From NCBI GenBank assembly GCA_003446015.1, contig DMBU01000071.1:1-41358 (forward strand): a stretch of 41,358 bases of DNA, given 5' to 3'. The notes below the pieces were generated by a model. It saw only the letters and a program-made list of their open reading frames with translations, made no database searches and had not been told where the DNA came from. Shown here piece after piece: positions 16,603 to 23,557 of the stretch. Made by a program: the position numbers and the translations under genes. Position 1 is the first letter of the stretch. Every line of letters begins with the position of its first letter. This DNA is from Bacteroidales bacterium. GTDB taxonomy: Bacteria > Bacteroidota > Bacteroidia > Bacteroidales > UBA12077.

Positions 16603-18255
16603 ATGCAAAAGAAATTGTTAATAATCAGCCTAATTTTTTTCTCTTTTGTTTTTATATCATGCACAAATAAAGACAAAAAGGAAGATAAAAAACCTCAAAG
16701 TAAAATAGAGAAACTTTTATCAAACTATGCGGATGTTAAATTAGAAACTGATTTAAGTATTCTTAGTAAGAATCAGAAAGAAATGTTACCTTATTTAGTT
16801 GAGGCAGCAAAGCTAATTGATGAACTCTACTGGGCACAGACATGCCCCAAAATGAATGAAATAGAAAAATCAATTACCGACGAATCTGTAATGAAGTATT
16901 TTAAGATTAATTATGGACCATGGGATAGATTAAACGGCATGGAACCTTTTGTTGATGGAATTGGTCAGCGATACGATGGTGCAAATTTTTACCCTCCAAA
17001 TATGTCTTTTCAGGAATTCGATGAATTCACCGATTTAAAAAAGTATAACTCTTACACGCTTATTCGTAGAAATGAGCTGGGAAGCCTGCAAACTATACCA
17101 TATCATATCGCTTATAAAGAAAAATTGGTTCAGATTGCAGATCTTATGAAAAAAGCTGCAGAATTAGCTGATAACAGAGATTTCAAAAAGTATCTTGAAT
17201 TAAGAGCAGAGGCTTTACTGAATGACAGTTATTACAAAAGCGACATTACCTGGATGGAAATGAAAGATAATATTGTTGATTTTATTGTAGGACCAATTGA
17301 GGATGTTGAAGACAGATTGTATTACACAAAAACTTCATATCAATCAATGATTTTAATAAAAGACAAGCAATTTAGTAAAGACCTCGAAAAATATTCATTG
17401 TTACTTCCATACCTTCAAAAAAGCTTACCTGTTGATGTTAAGTATAAAACGGAAATTGCCGGCAAGCTATCGGATATTATGGTTTATGACGTAATTTACT
17501 GTTCAGGTTATTGGAATACAGGAAGTAAAAAAATAGCCATAACCTTGCCTATTGATGGACAGGTGCAGTTAAAAGTCGGCAGTAGAAAATTGCAGTTTAA
17601 AAACGTGATGGGTGCAAAATTTGATAAAATATTAATGCCCATAAGTAAAATATTAATTGCAGATAATCAATTAAAACATGTAACAGAAAAAGCGTTTTTT
17701 GAGAATACCATGTTTTATGAGGTTGGGAGCGCTTTAGGAATTAGAAATACGATCAATGGAAATGGTCTCGTTCGTGATGCTTTAAAAGATCAGCATAATG
17801 TAATTAGCGAATGTAAAAATGACATTCTTAGCTTATTTTTTGTTACCAAATTATATGAAATGGGCGAAATGAGTAGTGGTGATTTAATGGATAATTATGT
17901 TACTTACATGACTGATGTTTTTAGATCTGTTCGTTTTGGGATTGCAAATGATCAGGGTGTTGCTAATATGATAAGATTCTATTATTTTCAAGAAATGGGA
18001 GCCTTCTCTAGAGATAGTAAAACTGGAAAGTATAGCATCAATTTTGATAAGATGAAAGAAGCAATGCTTAAATTATCTGAAGAGATATTGGTAATTCAAG
18101 GTGACGGAAATTATGAAGCAGCTAAAAAATTAGTGAACGAAAAAGGATTTATTCGTGATGAGTTACTAAATGATTTATATAAGATTCAGAAAGAACGAAT
18201 ACCCAAAGATGTTGTTTTTATTCAGGGACTAGACCAACTTGGTTTAACAGATTAG
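16603..18255 (+). CDS. dipeptidyl-peptidase III-like (M49) lipoprotein lacking the zinc-binding histidines
   Basis: A 550-residue lipoprotein: the signal sequence ends in a lipobox-like FISC with Cys at about 20, followed by a charged linker, so it is probably anchored in the envelope. The body matches the M49 peptidases often labelled dipeptidyl-peptidase III or, misleadingly, dihydrofolate reductase, for example YFKINYGPWDRLNGMEPF and ALGIRNTINGNGLVRDALKD. The zinc motif HExxH is replaced by YEVGS (372-376): both histidines are gone while Glu373 stays. The second motif, normally EExxAD, is SECKND (402-407). The third zinc ligand Glu403 is therefore kept, but two of three ligands are lost. 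The chain is otherwise full length, with no frameshift, suggesting selection for a non-catalytic role. Confidence 0.85.
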   Translation: MQKKLLIISLIFFSFVFISCTNKDKKEDKKPQSKIEKLLSNYADVKLETDLSILSKNQKEMLPYLVEAAKLIDELYWAQTCPKMNEIEKSITDESVMKYFKINYGPWDRLNGMEPFVDGIGQRYDGANFYPPNMSFQEFDEFTDLKKYNSYTLIRRNELGSLQTIPYHIAYKEKLVQIADLMKKAAELADNRDFKKYLELRAEALLNDSYYKSDITWMEMKDNIVDFIVGPIEDVEDRLYYTKTSYQSMILIKDKQFSKDLEKYSLLLPYLQKSLPVDVKYKTEIAGKLSDIMVYDVIYCSGYWNTGSKKIAITLPIDGQVQLKVGSRKLQFKNVMGAKFDKILMPISKILIADNQLKHVTEKAFFENTMFYEVGSALGIRNTINGNGLVRDALKDQHNVISECKNDILSLFFVTKLYEMGEMSSGDLMDNYVTYMTDVFRSVRFGIANDQGVANMIRFYYFQEMGAFSRDSKTGKYSINFDKMKEAMLKLSEEILVIQGDGNYEAAKKLVNEKGFIRDELLNDLYKIQKERIPKDVVFIQGLDQLGLTD

Positions 18256-18261
18256 CAAAGG

Positions 18262-18286
18262 AAAAGGGAGCTTTTCGCTCCCTTTT
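18262..18286. terminator. bidirectional intrinsic terminator
   Basis: aaaagggagc (18262-18271) and gctccctttt (18277-18286) form a perfect 10-bp stem with the loop ttttc, A-rich on one side and T-rich on the other. It sits between the convergent stops at 18255 and 18291 and can serve both strands. Confidence 0.85.
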
Positions 18287-18290
18287 ATAT

Positions 18291-18854
18291 TTATTCATTT
18301 TTGTCCTCAGCTTTTTTAGGAGGTTCATAGCCATATGCCATCCCTTCAATTACATATGTCGGAGGTTCTCCAAATCCACCAACCGATTCTTCTTTCGTAA
18401 CGAGTACAATCATTCCACCAATGTTGGCAGCTTTTTTCTGAAGTCGTATAATTGCGCTGTTTTTAGCTGATTTAGCACTCCTGCTCCCTGCCGAAGATTG
18501 CGCATCAACCATTCCCATTTCATATAGACCCTGAACATCGTTTTTCCGATCAGTAATAATAACAGTTTTCCAGTCGCCTTCTTCAACCATCATCATAACT
18601 GGTTTGTTGAAAACTTCCTTTCGGCCATTACTAAAAACTATTTGTTGAATTTGCTTTCTTTCTAAAGTAATCGTTTCATCGGATCCTGGCTCTGAGTATC
18701 GAACAGTTAAAGAAGATATGTTTTTTATCTTTACAACTAATTTTTTTCGACCTAACATATAAATTGTGTCAAGATCAGCATACTCTTCTTGAGCAAACAA
18801 AGGGAAACTCATAAAAAATGCAAATGCGATAATTATTAAACTTTTAGTTTTCAT
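18291..18854 (-). CDS. secreted protein of unknown function
   Basis: A 187-residue protein with a clear signal peptide (LIIIAFAFFMSFPLFA, likely cleaved near residue 21). The mature N-terminal part (DTIYMLGRKKLVVKIKNIS, then TLERKQIQQIVFSNGRKEVF) resembles a small all-beta module common in exported Bacteroidota proteins, where the pattern is 'D.I....G..~~~.K...It...I.Y......~~~I....V..I.y.nG'. A Ser/Ala/Lys-rich stretch (AQSSAGSRSAKSAKNSA) and a Pro/Lys-rich tail follow. No catalytic motif is seen. It converges with the M49-like gene and shares its terminator. Confidence 0.8.
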   Translation of the reverse strand: MKTKSLIIIAFAFFMSFPLFAQEEYADLDTIYMLGRKKLVVKIKNISSLTVRYSEPGSDETITLERKQIQQIVFSNGRKEVFNKPVMMMVEEGDWKTVIITDRKNDVQGLYEMGMVDAQSSAGSRSAKSAKNSAIIRLQKKAANIGGMIVLVTKEESVGGFGEPPTYVIEGMAYGYEPPKKAEDKNE

Positions 18855-18870
18855 AATTTGTGAGTTTTTT

Positions 18871-18878
18871 CAAATATA
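18871..18878 (-). promoter_or_regulatory. candidate -7 box for the secreted protein gene
   Basis: The minus strand reads TATATTTG, a full match to TAnnTTTG, 16 bases upstream of the ATG at 18854, implying a very short leader. No -33 element is evident. Confidence 0.45.
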
Positions 18879-19000
18879 CGTTCTAAATTGCTGTGAAATT
18901 AATAAGTTATAAGTTAATATTCAAAAAATATACCAATTTTGAGAATAATTTAAAGTGAAAACAAATAATTAAAATAGATCGATACTTTTATAAAGAATAT

Positions 19001-19008
19001 TATTTTTG
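19001..19008 (+). promoter_or_regulatory. candidate -7 box for plsC-mutS
   Basis: TATTTTTG fully matches TAnnTTTG and lies 13 bases before the plsC ATG, which would give an almost leaderless transcript. No -33 element is obvious. Confidence 0.45.
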
Positions 19009-19021
19009 AAAAAAAAATTAA

Positions 19022-19768
19022 ATGTCACGCATTATTTTATCTGTTTATGTCTGGTTATTAATTGTAATTATTACCCTTGTAATCTCACCAATATTCTTTA
19101 TCGTTTGGTTATTAACGGTTCTGTTTGATAAAAAATTAAGTATTCTCCATTCGCTTGCAAATTTTTGGGGAAGCTTATTTACACTTCTGGTTCCCAGTTG
19201 GAAAGTAGAAATTATAGGAAAAGAAAAATTAAGTAATGATCCAAAAATAATTGTAGCCAATCATCAGTCTCAGGAGGATATACTTTTAATGTACAGACTT
19301 GGCGTTCCTTTTAGATGGATTTCAAAAGCGGAGGTTTTTAAAATTCCATTTTATGGTTGGCTAATGCATTTAAAAGGCGATATTAAATTACAGCGATCGA
19401 GCAAGTCAAGTATTAAAAAAATGCTCATTGATGCAGAAAAAGTAATTAACAATGGATGTATCATTACAATTTTTCCTGAAGGTACACGATCAAGAACAGG
19501 CAACCTTGGAAATTTTAAGGAAGGTGCTTTTAAGTTAGCTCAAAATACTAAAGTACCTATTTTGCCTGTTGTAATTTATGGTACTGGTCTGCATCTGATC
19601 TATCCAAATGGATTATTTAAAGGAAAACATAAAGTTGTTGTGAAAATTCTCGATGAAATCCCTTATTCTGAGTTTAAAGATAAAGAAACCAAAGAATTTG
19701 CTAATCATGTTAAAGTCCTGATTGAATCGGAATTGAATAAGTTAAAATTATCGGATAATGGAAATTGA
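19022..19768 (+). CDS. plsC: 1-acyl-sn-glycerol-3-phosphate acyltransferase
   Basis: Acylates lysophosphatidic acid to phosphatidic acid at the inner membrane. At 248 residues it has a long N-terminal hydrophobic region (about 5-35), then the acyltransferase HX4D motif NHQSQED (His81, Asp86), a substrate-binding FRWISKAEVFKIPFYGW block, and FPEGTRS (151-157). All catalytic residues are present. The last 11 bases overlap the start of the MutS-like gene, implying translational coupling. It acts downstream of the GpsA product, though several acyltransferases share these motifs. Confidence 0.9.
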   Translation: MSRIILSVYVWLLIVIITLVISPIFFIVWLLTVLFDKKLSILHSLANFWGSLFTLLVPSWKVEIIGKEKLSNDPKIIVANHQSQEDILLMYRLGVPFRWISKAEVFKIPFYGWLMHLKGDIKLQRSSKSSIKKMLIDAEKVINNGCIITIFPEGTRSRTGNLGNFKEGAFKLAQNTKVPILPVVIYGTGLHLIYPNGLFKGKHKVVVKILDEIPYSEFKDKETKEFANHVKVLIESELNKLKLSDNGN

Positions 19769-21560
19769 TAATCTGCAGGGTATTTATGAGAAACGAATTG
19801 ATCTATTTAAGCTTAATGAGTTTAAAATTAAAAAACAACTTGTTCTGTTAAGCTTTTTAAGATTTATTTCATTTATTCTGTCAATCATTGTTATTGTTTT
19901 ACTTAATAAGCAATTCAGTATTTTTCTTTTAGGAATCTTATTCTTCCTTTTTTCACTTTTTATTGCTGGAGTAATTTTTTATTTGAAGAAAACAGAAGTA
20001 TTAAATCATTTTAAAAATCTCATTAGAATTAATAGTGATGAAATAAACGTTTTAAATAATGATTTTTCGGGCTTTAACAATGGAGAAGAATTTATAAATC
20101 GCGACCATGCGTATTCTTACGACCTCGATTTGTTCGGTGAAGGCTCATTGTTTCAATATTTGAACAGAACAGTAACATTAGTTGGCAGAGAACTTTTAGC
20201 AAAAAAATTATTAAATATAACGAAGGAAAGTTCATTTGTTGAAAATCAGCAGAAAGGAATAACCGAATTAAACCCTAAAATTGATTGGAGACAAAATTTT
20301 ATTGCTACAGCTTATTCATGCCCTGTCACGAAAGACGATAACAAAAAAATAAATGATTGGATTGAACAACCGGTTTATTATCTAAAAAGGGTTTTCTTTA
20401 AGATCATCGTTGTATTATTACCTGCAGTTACTTTATCTTTTCTGGTTTTACTGCTTGCAGGCATTTCAAGCTACATGTGGTTTGTTTTTTTTGGCTTATT
20501 GCAGCTATTCATTGCCAGTCTTTTATTACGAAAAACAAATGAAGAACAAAGAATAGTAACAGAAGAACTTAGAATTTTAAAAAATTATTCAAAATTAATT
20601 AAACGAATTGAATCAGAAGAATTTAGCTCGGAGGTATTAAAAAAATTACAAAACAATTTAAAAACAGGAGATTTAAAGGCCGAAGCAGCATTTAAAAAGC
20701 TTATAAAAATTATTGATGCGTTTGATACCAGGTTAAATATGATTCTAGGAGTCGTCTTAAATGCAACATTAATGTGGGATTTGTATTCGGTTATGAGGCT
20801 TGAGCGCTGGAAAATCAAATATGGACAAAATGTAAAGCAGTGGGTAAAAGTAATTGCTGAGTTCGATTTTTATTGCAGTTTATCAAACTACGCATATAAT
20901 AATCCTGATTTTATTTACCCCACAATTTCTGATCAAATGATTCTTGAAACAGAAAATCTAGGGCATCCATTAATCCCTGAAACAAAAAGAGTGAATAATA
21001 ACTTTAAAATTGAAAATCCGGGAGAAATTGATATTATAACAGGAGCAAACATGGCTGGTAAAAGTACTTTTTTAAGAACTGTTGGTATAAACCTTATTCT
21101 TGCAATGACAGGGGCACCTGTGTGTGCAAAGAAATTCAATTTCAGGTTAATGGATTTGTACTCGGGAATGCGCACAGCTGATTCTCTTAAAGAAAACGAA
21201 TCATACTTTTATGCAGAGCTAAAAAGGTTAAAAAAGATTGTAGAAAAGCTTCAAGTTGGAGAGGCTACTTTTATTTTATTAGATGAAATCCTGAAAGGAA
21301 CAAATTCCATTGACAAAGCCGAGGGATCAAAAAAATTTGTCGAGCATTTAATTCTGCTAAAAGCAACGGGTATAGTTGCTACACATGATCTCACATTATG
21401 CGATCTTCAAAAAACACATCCTCAAAACATCAAAAATAAATGTTTCGAAGTTGAGATTCATGGCGATAAAATAAAGTTTGATTATAAACTTCGAGCAGGA
21501 ATAACTCAAAACATGAATGCTTCGGTGTTAATGCGCCAAATGGGAATTTTTACAAATTAA
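19758..21560 (+). CDS. membrane-anchored MutS-like ATPase
   Basis: A 600-residue protein with a MutS-family ATPase at its C-terminus: Walker A TGANMAGKSTFLRTVG (near 428), Walker B FILLDEILKGTNSIDKAEGS, and the following ATHDLTLC histidine block. The middle (SLFQYLNRTVTLVGRELLAKKLL) matches the MutS lever/core start. It lacks the N-terminal mismatch-recognition domain and its Phe-x-Glu motif. Instead there are two hydrophobic segments near 31-75 and two more near 213-258, so it should sit in the inner membrane. A mismatch-repair role is therefore doubtful. It overlaps plsC by 11 bases, hinting at a membrane-related function. The exact MutS subfamily is not assigned here. Confidence 0.85.
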   Translation: MEIDNLQGIYEKRIDLFKLNEFKIKKQLVLLSFLRFISFILSIIVIVLLNKQFSIFLLGILFFLFSLFIAGVIFYLKKTEVLNHFKNLIRINSDEINVLNNDFSGFNNGEEFINRDHAYSYDLDLFGEGSLFQYLNRTVTLVGRELLAKKLLNITKESSFVENQQKGITELNPKIDWRQNFIATAYSCPVTKDDNKKINDWIEQPVYYLKRVFFKIIVVLLPAVTLSFLVLLLAGISSYMWFVFFGLLQLFIASLLLRKTNEEQRIVTEELRILKNYSKLIKRIESEEFSSEVLKKLQNNLKTGDLKAEAAFKKLIKIIDAFDTRLNMILGVVLNATLMWDLYSVMRLERWKIKYGQNVKQWVKVIAEFDFYCSLSNYAYNNPDFIYPTISDQMILETENLGHPLIPETKRVNNNFKIENPGEIDIITGANMAGKSTFLRTVGINLILAMTGAPVCAKKFNFRLMDLYSGMRTADSLKENESYFYAELKRLKKIVEKLQVGEATFILLDEILKGTNSIDKAEGSKKFVEHLILLKATGIVATHDLTLCDLQKTHPQNIKNKCFEVEIHGDKIKFDYKLRAGITQNMNASVLMRQMGIFTN

Positions 21561-21623
21561 ATTTTTCAACATATTGTTTAATCATTATTTGATGATTTTT
21601 ATTTACTTTGCGTGATTTACTAA

Positions 21624-21658
21624 TTTATCAACAGCTATATTCTAAGCCTGTTGATAAA
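21624..21658. promoter_or_regulatory. 11-bp inverted repeat upstream of parE with TTATCAACA half-sites
   Basis: tttatcaacag (21624-21634) and ctgttgataaa (21648-21658) are perfect reverse complements separated by 13 bases. Each half contains TTATCAACA, one change away from the DnaA box TTATCCACA. It lies about 52 bases before the parE ATG. It may be a protein operator, a DnaA-site pair or a leader hairpin. Confidence 0.45.
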
Positions 21659-21710
21659 CAATTTCAGCAAGAACTTTTCTTTTAATTATATTTACGAAAA
21701 ATTAGGTGAA

Positions 21711-23540
21711 ATGACGGCGATTTATACAGAAGACAGTATTCGTACTTTAGATTGGAAAGAACATATCAGGAAGCGCCCGGGAATGTACATTGGCAAATTA
21801 GGCGACGGGTCTGCTCAGGATGATGGTATTTACGTTTTATTGAAAGAGGTTATGGACAATTCCATCGATGAATTTATGATGGGATATGGCAAAACAATCG
21901 AAATAGAAATGACCGATAATTTTGTTAAAGTAAGAGATTATGGTCGTGGTATACCTTTGGGAAAGCTTAAAGATGTTGCTTCAAAAATGAATACCGGAGC
22001 AAAATATGACTCTAAAGCATTTAAAAAATCAGTAGGATTAAACGGGGTGGGGATTAAAGCAGTAAATGCTTTATCATCAAACTTTAAGATTGAAGCCTAC
22101 AGAGAAGGTGAAGTTAAGAGTATTGAGTTTGCCAGTGGAGAGCTAGTTAGAGATGACGAAATACAAAAAACGATAGAAAAAAATGGAACCTTAACAACAT
22201 TTGTTCCTGACAGGGACATATTTGGAGAATTCCATTACATAGAAGAATATGTTGTTATTTTAATTCATAATTATGTATTCTTAAACTCAGGACTTACAAT
22301 AAAATTAAATGGTGAAAAGTATTTTTCTGAAAACGGGTTACGTGATTTGCTGGAGCAAAATATGAGTACCGATGGTATTTATCCAATAATACACTTAAAA
22401 GGCGAAGATATTGAAATAGCTTTAACACACGGAAATCAATATGGTGAAGAGTATTACAGTTTTGTTAATGGACAGCATACCACTCAGGGAGGATCACATT
22501 TAATTGCATTTCGCGAATCCTATATAAAAACAATTCGGGAGTTTTATAAAAAAGATTTCGATCCATCAGATATTCGAACTTCTATCGTTGCAGCAATTAG
22601 TATTAAAGTTGAAGAACCTGTTTTCGAATCACAAACTAAAACGAAATTAGGATCAAAGAATATTGGTCCGAATGGTCCGACAATCAGAAATTTTATTGGA
22701 GATTTTCTTAAAAAAGAATTAGACAATTTTCTGCATAGAAATAGTGAAGTTGCTGAAGCTTTACAAAGAAAAATTATTGAATCAGAGAAAGAACGAAAAG
22801 CAATATCAGGAATAAAAAAATTAGCCAAACAAAGAGCAAAAAAATCAAGCTTACATAATAAAAAACTTCGCGATTGCAGAATTCATTTTAACGAGAACGA
22901 TGAGCGTAAAAGCGAATCGGTGATTTTTATTACCGAGGGTGATTCGGCAAGTGGATCAATTACAAAATCGCGCGATGTAAATACCCAGGCCGTTTTTAGT
23001 TTAAAGGGTAAGCCTTTAAATACATATGGTTTAACTAAAAAAATTGTTTACGAAAACGAAGAGTTTAATTTATTACAAGCAGCACTCGATATTGAAGAGG
23101 GTGTTGAAAATTTACGATATAATAAAGTAATTATAGCAACTGATGCCGATGTTGATGGTATGCATATTCGGCTTCTACTAATTACATTCTTCCTTCAGTT
23201 CTTTCCAGATATGATTAAAAACGGACATTTATATATTCTACAAACACCGCTGTTTAGAGTTCGTAATAAGAAAGAAACTATTTATTGTTATAGCGAGGAT
23301 GAAAGAACGAATGCAGTAAATAAATTAAAGAACAGTCCTGAAATTACAAGATTTAAAGGATTAGGTGAGATATCTCCTGATGAATTTAAGCATTTTATTG
23401 GCAAGGACATACGTTTAGATCCTGTTCGTTTAAGAAGAGACGATGCTGTTAAAGATTTATTAGAGTTTTATATGGGTAAAAACACACCCGAACGACAGGA
23501 TTTTATTGTTGAGAATTTGAAAATTGACGTGGTTGATTAA
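21711..23540 (+). CDS. parE: DNA topoisomerase IV subunit B
   Basis: The ATPase subunit of topoisomerase IV, which decatenates chromosomes. The start chosen is the ATG at 21711 (609 residues), followed by YTEDSIRTLDWKEHIRKRPG, the normal ParE/GyrB N-terminus. An in-frame TTG at 21651 would fall inside the inverted repeat. Motifs are KRPGMYIGKLGDGS, the ATP-binding NSIDEF and RDYGRGIP, NGVGIKAVNALSS, the Toprim ITEGDSASG, and ATDADVDGMHIR. It is followed 17 bases later by the A subunit. Adjacency of the pair and subunit sizes favour topoisomerase IV over gyrase; this is strong but not absolute. Confidence 0.93.
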   Translation: MTAIYTEDSIRTLDWKEHIRKRPGMYIGKLGDGSAQDDGIYVLLKEVMDNSIDEFMMGYGKTIEIEMTDNFVKVRDYGRGIPLGKLKDVASKMNTGAKYDSKAFKKSVGLNGVGIKAVNALSSNFKIEAYREGEVKSIEFASGELVRDDEIQKTIEKNGTLTTFVPDRDIFGEFHYIEEYVVILIHNYVFLNSGLTIKLNGEKYFSENGLRDLLEQNMSTDGIYPIIHLKGEDIEIALTHGNQYGEEYYSFVNGQHTTQGGSHLIAFRESYIKTIREFYKKDFDPSDIRTSIVAAISIKVEEPVFESQTKTKLGSKNIGPNGPTIRNFIGDFLKKELDNFLHRNSEVAEALQRKIIESEKERKAISGIKKLAKQRAKKSSLHNKKLRDCRIHFNENDERKSESVIFITEGDSASGSITKSRDVNTQAVFSLKGKPLNTYGLTKKIVYENEEFNLLQAALDIEEGVENLRYNKVIIATDADVDGMHIRLLLITFFLQFFPDMIKNGHLYILQTPLFRVRNKKETIYCYSEDERTNAVNKLKNSPEITRFKGLGEISPDEFKHFIGKDIRLDPVRLRRDDAVKDLLEFYMGKNTPERQDFIVENLKIDVVD

Positions 23541-23557
23541 ATAAGAGGATACGAGGA

